Shown here: positions 1-5,980 of the stretch, one piece after another
How positions within the stretch are numbered: the first letter of the stretch is position 1
Layout of the letters: every line of letters begins with the position of its first letter
Assembly: GCA_031289895.1 (NCBI GenBank)
Contig: JAITOP010000385.1
Coordinates: forward strand, 1 to 6,396
Length of the DNA: 6,396 nt
From: Prevotellaceae bacterium
GTDB lineage: Bacteria; Bacteroidota; Bacteroidia; Bacteroidales; UBA932
Direction of reading: 5' to 3'
Translations under genes and position numbers: made by a program
The notes under the pieces: generated by a model
What the model was told of the DNA's origin: nothing
What the model saw: the letters and a program-made list of their open reading frames with translations, nothing else
The model's database searches: none

Positions 1-339
1 TGCTTCTTTAAGTTCGTGATAGGTTTTCATGCCCGAAAAAACAAACACATTTTCGCGCAAAGCGTTGATTGTTTCATCAGGCACTTCGTGTTTTACCTTT
101 GCATCTGCAATGCCCTGCGTTATTGATTTTGAAAGTATTTTGTTTACCTCGTTAAGAAGTTCGAGAGGTTGTTTTTTTATTAAATCTTCGGGGTTGATAT
201 CGCCGTTTTCGGGTAGGAATTTCATTGCATCGTCAAATTTCGATTTATCAAAATCTGTTGTTTTTTTTGATAATTGCAACAACGTATCCGAATACAATAA
301 TTTCAGTGCCTCGTTCAGCCCCGCTGTATAAACGGGGCT
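1..339 (-). CDS. Mu gp30/MuF-like phage head morphogenesis protein, N-terminal part, start unresolved
   Basis: The minus-strand frame is open from a stop at 393-391 to the window edge. It encodes at least 113 residues after the hairpin at 317-339. The segment NVFVFSGMKTYHELKEA at the left edge resembles the 'alrdNvwlFSgfKTy.el.ea' motif of Mu gp30 / SPP1 gp7-type minor head proteins, which act at the portal during head assembly. This similarity is from memory, not a search. The gene directly follows the portal gene, as gp30 follows gp29 in Mu. Oddly, it has no ATG until 225-223, which would discard about 38 residues of protein-like sequence (SPVYTAGLNEALKLLYSD). Upstream there are only TTG/CTG codons and no ribosome binding site. 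It may be translated by -1 frameshifting from the portal gene, or from a rare start. The coordinates mark the frame after the portal stop, not a proven start. The C-terminal part lies outside the window. Confidence 0.75.
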
Positions 340-354
340 TACTCGAAAAAATTT
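317..354 (-). promoter_or_regulatory. Candidate programmed -1 ribosomal frameshift signal (slippery run plus hairpin)
   Basis: On the minus strand the last portal codons read GCA AAT TTT TTC GAG TAA. They contain two overlapping heptamers of the X XXY YYZ type in the portal frame: A AAT TTT (354-348) and T TTT TTC (351-345). A hairpin follows 8 or 5 nt later. AGCCCCG (339-333) pairs perfectly with CGGGGCT (323-317), with a G-U and a U-A pair possible inside and a 5-nt loop. A -1 slip avoids the portal stop at 341-339 and enters exactly the frame of the downstream head gene. No T-run follows the hairpin on either strand, so it does not look like a terminator. The architecture is seen directly; function is inferred. 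Confidence 0.55.
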
Positions 355-1583
355 GCAGCAGGTTTTTCGGTTTTGCCTGTTATTGTTACATTATATTTAT
401 CAATAAAATATTGCGGGTCTATTTCGTAACCGCCGCTAATCAGCATTTGTTCTATGCTGCGCATTTGGTCGGGCGTGTAGTCTATGCTGTTGTCCCATTC
501 AAAACGATAATTTTCGACCGGAAAACCGTGCATAGCCATAAAAGGCAGCAGCCTGTTATTTATAATATCGCGCACAAAATCGGCATCAGCTTCAACCACA
601 TTTTCAAATATTTTCAAATGCACCTGCGATTGACTCAGCGATGCGCCTTCATCAATAGTCATTGTCTGATTAAGAATACATTTTGATATTTCGGAATTGG
701 CGCGGCTTACACGCTGGTCGTAAACATTAAAGGCATCACCACGCGACGATTCCAAAAACTCTATTGTAGTGCCTTCGGGAAACAATCCCCACGCTTCCGC
801 GCCCATCGACCTTAGCATATCTTCAATTTTAGCAATTTCTTTGGCATCGCGCGATGTCGTTTTACCTATTCGCACGGGCATCCCGAATATCTCACCAAAA
901 CCATCCCAAAATGCAAGCATATTCTTTTTTGATATTGCATTAGGCGAACATTTTAGCAGCAAGCCCAAATCGTAAGGTTTGCCGGCTTCGATGCACCATT
1001 CCGAAATTTTGCCGGTGCGGAAAGATATGCCTTTGTTTGGTTCGTCGCCGGCTTCTTTGGTTATAACTCCAAATTCGGGAATCACATGGTCGCGCGGCAC
1101 AAGTTCTACGTTCTCAAATTGCATTTTGCCCATCACCGAAATAATATCGCCAAACTGAATCAGCGAATGTCCCCAGTAGCGGCTGTCAAGCGTCAGTTTC
1201 ACAAAATCTTTAAACCATTCGGTCTCGAATAATTCCGAAAGCTCGCGGTTTTCCTTAAGATTTTTATCAACTAATTTGAACGCTTTTTGCAGCACCATGC
1301 CCTCGCGCTGCCCTATGCAACCCGAAAGGTGTAAATCTATACACACATCTGTATATACTTCGTACAGCCTGCGCCGTTGCGGGTTTTCGGGGTTCACAGC
1401 CATTTGCCATGCTTGCCGCCATGTGCCAATATCTTTTTTTGTGAGATTGGCTGCTGTTTTCGATAATTCTATTGTCATCGATTTTATACGCTTTTTGTCA
1501 ACACTATTGAGCGCAAGCAACATTTCGGGCGTATATATTTTTTCGTTGTGGTTTTTAATACCAAAAAACTTTTTTATATCCAT
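339..1583 (-). CDS. Mu gp29-like portal protein (DUF935 family)
   Basis: This is the portal protein of a Mu-like phage. By family knowledge it forms the ring at the head vertex through which DNA is packaged. The 414 residues carry the family look: a helical N-terminal part with RRLYEVYTDVCIDLHL (about 71-86), SRYWGHSLIQF (about 134-144), and the FWDGFGEIFGMPVRIGK block (225-241) typical of DUF935. It is shorter than Mu gp29 (about 510 residues). The ATG at 1583-1581 is used because the homology-like region begins soon after it; no clear ribosome binding site is seen. It lies 32 bp downstream of the gp36-like gene on the same strand, so the two are probably co-transcribed. The final codons overlap a slippery sequence, and the MuF-like frame continues in -1 right after the stop, so a portion of ribosomes may make a longer portal-MuF fusion. 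The family call is confident. Confidence 0.9.
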   Translation of the reverse strand: MDIKKFFGIKNHNEKIYTPEMLLALNSVDKKRIKSMTIELSKTAANLTKKDIGTWRQAWQMAVNPENPQRRRLYEVYTDVCIDLHLSGCIGQREGMVLQKAFKLVDKNLKENRELSELFETEWFKDFVKLTLDSRYWGHSLIQFGDIISVMGKMQFENVELVPRDHVIPEFGVITKEAGDEPNKGISFRTGKISEWCIEAGKPYDLGLLLKCSPNAISKKNMLAFWDGFGEIFGMPVRIGKTTSRDAKEIAKIEDMLRSMGAEAWGLFPEGTTIEFLESSRGDAFNVYDQRVSRANSEISKCILNQTMTIDEGASLSQSQVHLKIFENVVEADADFVRDIINNRLLPFMAMHGFPVENYRFEWDNSIDYTPDQMRSIEQMLISGGYEIDPQYFIDKYNVTITGKTEKPAANFFE

Positions 1584-1600
1584 TGTTTTAATGATTAATT

Positions 1601-1620
1601 GTTAATGGTTAATGGTTAAT
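1601..1620. repeat. Heptamer tandem repeat GTTAATG, about 2.9 copies
   Basis: GTTAATG occurs at 1601-1607 and 1608-1614, followed by GTTAAT. The repeat fills the short spacer between the gp36-like and portal genes, and the gp36-like stop codon (1618-1616) lies inside it. It shares the 7-bp period of the larger arrays to the right. Confidence 0.75.
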
Positions 1621-2038
1621 AATCGTAAACGGTTTTTGTCATTGAGCCGAATTTTATCGGATTGCCAATGTCAGCACCGGTGTCGTCGGTAAGCGGTGGC
1701 AGGTCGGGTGTTGCTTGCCCGGCTTGCACAGTTTCGAGCCATTCTATTGCCCGCTTATATCTTATATCACGTATTTCAAAACCTATACGTTTGGGTAGCC
1801 AAGCAATTAAATGATACAATGCCACATCGCAGGTAATCATTACTAATTGCTGATTGCGTTCGTCGCCTGTGGCTTCAAACATTTTATTTACGTCAAAACG
1901 GCTGCGCAGGTAAGAACTTATTTCTTCGATTGCGTAGCGCTCTGCACGCTGCAGGTTTTCTGCATCCGATTGATTTATCACATCAAGCGTTTGAGCATCA
2001 ACCACTGCCTTATAATCTTCTATATCTATAAAACTCAT
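1616..2038 (-). CDS. Mu gp36-like phage protein (DUF1320 family)
   Basis: A 140-residue protein that resembles the Mu gp36 / DUF1320 family, a small phage structural protein thought to act in head completion or head-tail joining. Visible hallmarks are the helix RAERYAIEEISSYLRSRFDV (31-50), a GDERN turn, a hydrophobic CDVALYHLIAW helix (70-80), and RYKRAIEWLETVQAG (93-107) followed by TPDLP. The ATG at 2038-2036 is the natural start. Upstream lie only AT-rich bases and repeats, with no recognisable TAnnTTTG promoter, so transcription may come through from mltG or from a promoter that I cannot see. It is the most upstream phage gene here. In Mu, gp36 lies well downstream of gp29, so this order differs from Mu. 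The family assignment is from memory of the sequence pattern. Confidence 0.82.
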   Translation of the reverse strand: MSFIDIEDYKAVVDAQTLDVINQSDAENLQRAERYAIEEISSYLRSRFDVNKMFEATGDERNQQLVMITCDVALYHLIAWLPKRIGFEIRDIRYKRAIEWLETVQAGQATPDLPPLTDDTGADIGNPIKFGSMTKTVYDY

Positions 2039-2060
2039 ATTTTTTAATTTTTTTATTTAG

Positions 2061-2130
2061 TATTTAGTCGTTAGTATTTAGTCGTTAGTATTTAGTCGTT
2101 AGTATTTAGTCGATAGTATTTAGTCGTTAG
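2061..2130. repeat. 14-bp tandem array, five copies (TATTTAGTCGTTAG)
   Basis: Five contiguous units run at 2061-2074, 2075-2088, 2089-2102, 2103-2116 and 2117-2130. Only the fourth differs, with GA for GT. A half unit (TATTTAG) precedes at 2054-2060. Each unit is two related heptamers, TATTTAG and TCGTTAG, so the underlying period is 7. It lies just upstream of the gp36-like gene. No gene was seen in this spacer (2039-2311). Confidence 0.92.
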
Positions 2131-2132
2131 TC

Positions 2133-2160
2133 ATTCTTAATTCTTAATTCTTAATTCTAA
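2133..2160. repeat. Heptamer array ATTCTTA, four copies
   Basis: ATTCTTA occurs at 2133-2139, 2140-2146 and 2147-2153, and then ATTCTAA at 2154-2160. The same unit recurs at 2301-2328 and 3557-3591, so it is a dispersed family. It is followed at 2161-2192 by a degenerate ATTCGAT-type tract. Confidence 0.88.
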
Positions 2161-2192
2161 AGTCGTTCGATGTTATTCGATTTATTCGATTA

Positions 2193-2293
2193 ATTAATCA
2201 CATTCTCACATTCTCACATTAATCACATTCTCACATTTTCACATTAATCACATTCTCACATTTTCACATTAATCACATTCTCACATTAATCAC
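2193..2293. repeat. 25-bp tandem array, three full copies and a partial one
   Basis: The unit ATTAATC followed by two ACATTYTC-type octamers and AC runs at 2193-2217, 2218-2242 and 2243-2267. The pattern then continues imperfectly to 2293. Copies 2 and 3 are identical; copy 1 differs at one base (C for T). Internally the unit is one 9-bp and two 8-bp pieces built on CACATT. It has no spacer-like unique sequence, so it is not a CRISPR array. Confidence 0.88.
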
Positions 2294-2300
2294 TTCCCTA

Positions 2301-2335
2301 ATTCTTAATTCTTAATTTTTAATTTTTAATTTATC
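2301..2335. repeat. Heptamer array ATTCTTA/ATTTTTA overlapping the mltG 3' end
   Basis: Two ATTCTTA units (2301-2314) and two ATTTTTA units (2315-2328) are followed by a decayed unit ending at 2335. The mltG stop codon (2314-2312) and its last codons (LKIKN) are formed by this repeat. Confidence 0.85.
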
Positions 2336-3349
2336 TAAAGTTTTTTGGTAAGCTTGTGCGTTTGAGTTGTGTTGTGCAAGTGTTTTTGCAAATGTATGTC
2401 TGCCCGAAAAATCACTTTTGGCGCAAAAATAATAATAGTCATGATGCTCGTAATCAAGTACGGCATCTATTGCCGCTATCGAAGGCATACAAATGGGCGA
2501 CGGCGGTAAACCTTTATATTTGTAAGTATTATATGGAGAATCGTAATCGAGATGCTTGTTCAATACCCTGCGAATAGAAAAATCGCCAATGGCAAATTTT
2601 ACGGTAGGGTCGGCTTGCAGCAACATTCCCGATTTTATGCGGTTCATATAAACGCCCGCAATCGCAGCCATTTCGTCGGTTACGTTTGTTTCTTCGGCAA
2701 CTATCGCCGCCATAACGCTTACTTCTGCTTGCGTCAAACCTGTTTGCTGCAGTTTTATTTTTCGGCTATCGTTCCAAAAATTTTCATATTCGCGGTACAT
2801 TCGTTCAATAAGTCCGTCGGCATCGGTGTTCCAATATAGTTCGTAGGTATTTGGAATAAACATTCCCAGCACCGTTCGGCTGTCAAAACCAAATTTACCG
2901 AGAAAATCATTATCATTCAAAGCCTGCAAAACCGACACCGAATCGGATTCTAAATATCGGGATGCGATGGATGCAATTTTTTCGTTGCTGCGTATGTTCC
3001 CCGAAAAAGTTATTCGCACTGCCGACTGATTTCCCAAACGCAACATATTTATCAACGATTTGTTTGTCATGCCTTTGCTTATTTTATACCGTCCGGGTTT
3101 TACCTTAGTGTATTTCAAAAAAGATGCTGCACTTTTTAATGTATTTATATCGTTAATAATATTTTTCTTTTCAAGAATATTAAAAACATCGTCAACATTC
3201 GAGCCGGTTGGGATATAAAGATAATCGGTTTCGGCAATTTTAATATTGGATTTGTAAAAATATTTATAGAATTGATATCCGATAAAAGCAAAAATACAAA
3301 GCAATAAACCCAATACAAACAATATTATTTTTTTCTTTTTTTGTGTCAT
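2312..3349 (-). CDS. mltG: Endolytic murein transglycosylase MltG (YceG-like)
   Basis: MltG is an inner-membrane lytic transglycosylase that cleaves nascent glycan strands in the periplasm and is thought to set glycan chain length. The 345-residue protein has a lysine-rich start, one membrane segment (about 8-30), a LysM-like region (about 40-105, with VKPGRYKI and TFSGNIR), and the YceG catalytic domain. Motifs are FIPNTYELYW (164-173), AAIVAEETN with the probable catalytic Glu220, VYMNRIKSGMLLQADPTV (233-250), LPPSPICMPSIAAI (281-294) and the C-terminal GRHTF. Length is near that of E. coli MltG (340). The ATG at 3349-3347 directly precedes the membrane anchor, and a TATATTTG -7 box lies 20 bp upstream. 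It points away from the plus-strand genes on the right. The last few residues come from an intergenic-type heptamer repeat, so the original C terminus may have been altered slightly. Confidence 0.95.
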   Translation of the reverse strand: MTQKKKKIILFVLGLLLCIFAFIGYQFYKYFYKSNIKIAETDYLYIPTGSNVDDVFNILEKKNIINDINTLKSAASFLKYTKVKPGRYKISKGMTNKSLINMLRLGNQSAVRITFSGNIRSNEKIASIASRYLESDSVSVLQALNDNDFLGKFGFDSRTVLGMFIPNTYELYWNTDADGLIERMYREYENFWNDSRKIKLQQTGLTQAEVSVMAAIVAEETNVTDEMAAIAGVYMNRIKSGMLLQADPTVKFAIGDFSIRRVLNKHLDYDSPYNTYKYKGLPPSPICMPSIAAIDAVLDYEHHDYYYFCAKSDFSGRHTFAKTLAQHNSNAQAYQKTLDKLKIKN

Positions 3350-3369
3350 AATAATTTATTTTTCGAGTG

Positions 3370-3377
3370 CAAATATA
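3370..3377 (-). promoter_or_regulatory. Putative mltG promoter, Bacteroidetes -7 box TATATTTG
   Basis: On the minus strand TATATTTG matches the Bacteroidetes -7 consensus TAnnTTTG and lies 20 bp upstream of the mltG ATG. No convincing TTG -33 element was seen; that position is near the CGTAATT heptamers at 3384-3400. Confidence 0.6.
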
Positions 3378-3383
3378 TTACTT

Positions 3384-3400
3384 AATTACGAATTACGAAT
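3384..3400. repeat. Short heptamer repeat AATTACG next to the mltG promoter
   Basis: AATTACG occurs at 3384-3390 and 3391-3397 and is followed by AAT. It begins 7 bp upstream of the putative mltG -7 box, in the region where the -33 element would lie. Confidence 0.7.
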
Positions 3401-3409
3401 TTTTTATTG

Positions 3410-3522
3410 GTATTCCGTATTCGGTATTCACGTATTCTGTATTCAGTATTCAGTATTCCGTATTCGGTATTCCGTATTCAGTATTCCGTATTCGGTATTC
3501 GGTATTCGGTATTCGGTATTCG
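3410..3522. repeat. Heptamer array GTATTCN, 16 copies
   Basis: Sixteen GTATTCN units are contiguous (N is mostly C, G or A), with a single extra base in the third unit (3424-3431). The last five units are identical GTATTCG, while the left end is more varied, which suggests recent copying at the right end. It fills the divergent spacer between mltG and the plus-strand operon. A degenerate ATTCGTG-type stretch follows at 3519-3545. No gene was seen in 3350-3627. Confidence 0.95.
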
Positions 3523-3556
3523 TGTTGATTCGTGTAATTCGTGGCTATTAACCAAA

Positions 3557-3591
3557 ATTCTTAATTTTTAATTCTTAATTTTTAATTTTTT
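3557..3591. repeat. Heptamer array alternating ATTCTTA and ATTTTTA
   Basis: Five units run at 3557-3563, 3564-3570, 3571-3577, 3578-3584 and 3585-3591, alternating C and T at the fourth base. It is the same family as 2133-2160 and 2301-2328, and it ends 5 bp before the promoter box of the next gene. Confidence 0.88.
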
Positions 3592-3596
3592 TTTCA

Positions 3597-3604
3597 TACA
3601 TTTG
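3597..3604 (+). promoter_or_regulatory. Putative operon promoter, Bacteroidetes -7 box TACATTTG
   Basis: TACATTTG matches TAnnTTTG exactly and lies 23 bp upstream of the ATG at 3628. The expected -33 region is occupied by the ATTCTTA heptamer array and shows no TTG. It probably drives the three-gene plus-strand cluster. Confidence 0.6.
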
Positions 3605-3627
3605 TGCAATACTTTTAAAATAATGTT

Positions 3628-4152
3628 ATGAACGATTTTACACAACTGATATTTTTTATATCGCCTGCGCTGCTTGTTGCGATAAGCGTGTATTTTGTTT
3701 TGCAAAAAATGTTGCGAAACGATGAGGCACAACGAAATTTCATATTAAAAAAAACATCGCGGCAAACAACAATTACAATGCGTTTGCAAGCCTACGAACG
3801 GCTGATACTTCTTTTGGAGCGCATATCTCCTACTTCGATTGTTGTGCGCACGCATCAGCAAAACATAAGTAATCAGGATTTGCATTTGTTATTGCTTGCC
3901 GTTGTACGCGAAGAGTTTGAGCATAATCTTTCGCAACAACTTTATGTCAGCAACGATGCTTGGGAGGCAGTGAAAGCGGCAAAAGAAAGCGTAATAATGC
4001 ATATAAACGAGTCGGCGGCTAAAACAAATGTCGATAATTCGGCTATAGAACTTGCCCGATTAATTGTAGAAAGTTATGCCGGAGACGGAAAAGGCGATAT
4101 GATTACGGCAGCAATAAATATGCTCAAAAACGAAGCAAAAAAAATATTTTAA
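3628..4152 (+). CDS. Conserved membrane-anchored protein, DUF7935-like
   Basis: A 174-residue protein with one N-terminal membrane segment (about 7-27) followed by a charged, mainly helical cytoplasmic-looking domain. The stretch RLQAYERLILLLERISP (52-68) and EEFEHNLSQQLYVSNDAW (95-112) resemble a conserved uncharacterised family that I recall from Bacteroidetes (DUF7935). Its function is unknown to me. The lack of a signal cleavage site and the helical body suggest a membrane-tethered protein. The ATG is 23 bp after a clear -7 box and directly precedes the membrane segment, so the start looks right. The capA-like gene begins 19 bp after its stop, so both are probably in one operon. Divergent mltG lies across a repeat-rich spacer. 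The gene call is confident; the family name is less so. Confidence 0.8.
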   Translation: MNDFTQLIFFISPALLVAISVYFVLQKMLRNDEAQRNFILKKTSRQTTITMRLQAYERLILLLERISPTSIVVRTHQQNISNQDLHLLLLAVVREEFEHNLSQQLYVSNDAWEAVKAAKESVIMHINESAAKTNVDNSAIELARLIVESYAGDGKGDMITAAINMLKNEAKKIF

Positions 4153-4171
4153 TTATCGTAAAATTATTTTT

Positions 4172-5257
4172 ATGAAACGGTTGTTTTTGCTTGTCAGTAT
4201 TTATTTTGTATTCACAAATTATTCGTTTTGCAGCGATACTTTGCGCCTTGTTTTTATTGGCGATATAATGCAGCATTTGCCACAAATAAATGCTGCAAAA
4301 ATGTCGGACGGAACATATAATTACGAGTCGTGTTTTTCGTTTATTGCCGACGAAATTAAATATGCCGATTTTAAAGCCGCAAATCTCGAACTTACTTTGG
4401 CAGGAGTGCCATACAGCGGTTATCCCTGTTTCAGCGCACCCGATGCAATTGCCGAAACATTAAAACGAGCGGGAATTAATATGTTGTCAACAGCAAATAA
4501 TCATAGTTGCGACAGAGGCGAAAAAGGCGTTTCGCGCACTCTGGATGTTCTCGACGAGTTAGGAATGTATCATGTTGGAACATACAGAAATGTTTCCGAA
4601 AAAACATTTTCATATCCTCAGATTATTGATACAAAAGGATTTCGTCTTGCATTTTTATCTTATACTTACGGAACTAACGGACTGCCTGTTACCTATCCTA
4701 ATATTGTAAATTTGATAGATACCGCCGAAATGTCAAAAGATATTAAACTTGCAAAAAAATATAATCCTGATATGATAATTTGTATTATCCATTGGGGATT
4801 GGAATATGAGTTGAAACAAAATTACGAACAAAAAATGCTTGCCGAATTTATGATTTCGCAGGGCATAAACCTAATCATTGGTTCCCACCCTCATGTTGTT
4901 CAACCGATGGAAACCCGCACCGATACTGAGGGAAACATTACTTCGGCAATTGTTTATTCGCTTGGAAACGCCGTATCAGGTCAAAATTACGAACACACCG
5001 ATATTGGCGCAATAGCCCATATCGCGATAGTGAAAAACGCCGCATCAACAAAAATTATTGACTGCAAATATTCGCTTATTTTGCGCCATCGACCTATAGA
5101 ATACGGAAAAACGAAATTTTATATTATACCCGCAAGTAAATTTTACAGCAACCGACAACTTTTTACCGAAACAGAATATAACACATTTCGCCAAACCATT
5201 GAAAACACACGAAAACGACTGAATGCAAACAATAAAAATTTTGATGAAAAGAAATAA
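4172..5257 (+). CDS. CapA-family (PGA_cap) exported metallophosphoesterase-like protein
   Basis: A 361-residue protein of the CapA / PGA_cap family, a calcineurin-like phosphoesterase fold found in poly-gamma-glutamate capsule proteins and in many envelope proteins of unknown substrate. A signal peptide (about 1-20, MKRLFLLVSIYFVFTN...) suggests export. A Cys at 20 is not in a good lipobox, so a lipoprotein is less likely. Metal-site-type motifs appear in family order: GDIM (30-33), NLE (71-73), ANNH (108-111), HWG (207-209) and GSHPH (237-241), followed by YSLGN (262-266). The set looks complete. No capsule synthesis partners (capB, capC) are present, so a poly-gamma-glutamate role is not supported by context. 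Its neighbours, a membrane protein and a papain-like hydrolase, suggest an envelope role. The ATG at 4172 directly precedes the signal peptide. Confidence 0.92.
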   Translation: MKRLFLLVSIYFVFTNYSFCSDTLRLVFIGDIMQHLPQINAAKMSDGTYNYESCFSFIADEIKYADFKAANLELTLAGVPYSGYPCFSAPDAIAETLKRAGINMLSTANNHSCDRGEKGVSRTLDVLDELGMYHVGTYRNVSEKTFSYPQIIDTKGFRLAFLSYTYGTNGLPVTYPNIVNLIDTAEMSKDIKLAKKYNPDMIICIIHWGLEYELKQNYEQKMLAEFMISQGINLIIGSHPHVVQPMETRTDTEGNITSAIVYSLGNAVSGQNYEHTDIGAIAHIAIVKNAASTKIIDCKYSLILRHRPIEYGKTKFYIIPASKFYSNRQLFTETEYNTFRQTIENTRKRLNANNKNFDEKK

Positions 5258-5309
5258 ATTAGCATATTCGCAGATTAATTTGTTTCTTTGTAAAAATATG
5301 AAAAAGGAT

Positions 5310-5945
5310 ATGAAAAAAATAATTTTATTGATTAGTCTGCTTGTATGCACAACAAATATTTTTGCTCAATTTAACTTACAATCAGGCGATTTGCTGTTTC
5401 AGGTAGGAAAAAGCAGCACATTAAGCAACGCAATTACCGAAGTAACTTCCGGTGCCGACAGCGTAACATACACTCATGTAGGAATCGTTTCGATAGAAAA
5501 TGGCGAAATATTTGTGATTGAAGCAACTACGCCAAAAGTTCGCAAAACTACGATTGATACTTTTTTGAACGATGCACGTAAATTTAACGGAAAACCAATT
5601 GTAGCCGCAGCACGCTTGAACAGCAAGTATTTTGATATTATACCACAGTCGATTGCAAATGCCGAAAAATACATAGGCAAACCTTACGATTACGTTTACA
5701 ATCCCGACAACGACGAATATTATTGCAGCGAATTGGTATATCTTGCCTACAAAAACAAAAACGGCAAACCGATATTCAAAGCAAAAAAGATGAGTTTCAG
5801 CGACGAAAAAGGAAAAATAACCACCGCGTGGATTGAACATTTTAGAAAATATAAATCTCCCGTTCCCGAAGGACGCAAAGGCACAAACCCCGCCGATATG
5901 TCAAAATCAAAAGAAATAACTATACTTTATTGGTATTTTGAGTGA
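5310..5945 (+). CDS. Exported YiiX-like papain-fold (NlpC/P60-related) cysteine hydrolase
   Basis: A 211-residue secreted protein of the YiiX/YebB-like permuted NlpC/P60 group, papain-fold hydrolases that cut amide or related bonds. The true substrate here is unknown; peptidoglycan peptides or lipids are possible. From the chosen start the signal peptide is about 1-19 (ending NIFA, then QFN), and LQSGDLLFQ opens the domain. Likely catalytic residues are His56 in YTHVGIV, Cys139 in YYCSELVY, and Glu71 in VIEA as a possible polar partner. I chose the ATG at 5310 because MKKIILLISLL begins a normal signal peptide. The in-frame ATG at 5298 adds four residues and is also possible. An ATG at 5223 would put 29 residues before the signal and overlap the capA-like gene, so it is unlikely. 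The gene lies about 50 bp after the capA-like gene, probably in the same operon. Confidence 0.9.
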   Translation: MKKIILLISLLVCTTNIFAQFNLQSGDLLFQVGKSSTLSNAITEVTSGADSVTYTHVGIVSIENGEIFVIEATTPKVRKTTIDTFLNDARKFNGKPIVAAARLNSKYFDIIPQSIANAEKYIGKPYDYVYNPDNDEYYCSELVYLAYKNKNGKPIFKAKKMSFSDEKGKITTAWIEHFRKYKSPVPEGRKGTNPADMSKSKEITILYWYFE

Positions 5946-5980
5946 AATTATTTTAATATTAGTGTTTACAATTTTTATAT

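Noticed and set aside
317..339. GC-rich hairpin read as a rho-independent terminator
   Set aside because: No T-run follows it on either strand, and it lies inside the coding frame of the head gene directly after the portal stop.
1276..1605. Plus-strand open frame of 109 codons
   Set aside because: It lies fully opposite the portal gene and its translation is Cys/Ser/Phe-rich with no recognisable domain; it is a shadow.
2061..2293. Possible CRISPR array
   Set aside because: The units are contiguous with no unique spacers and the unit sizes differ (14 and 25 bp); these are simple tandem repeats, and no cas gene is seen.
5283..5290. TTTCTTTG as a -7 promoter for the hydrolase
   Set aside because: It misses the key A of TAnnTTTG and there is no -33 element; read-through from the capA-like gene is enough to explain expression.
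5223..5309. Longer start for the hydrolase at 5223
   Set aside because: It would place 29 residues before a normal signal peptide and overlap the capA-like gene; 5310 or 5298 is more sensible.
5421..5840. Minus-strand open frame of 139 codons
   Set aside because: It is antisense to the YiiX-like hydrolase, and its Phe/Val/Cys-rich translation is typical of an opposite-strand shadow.
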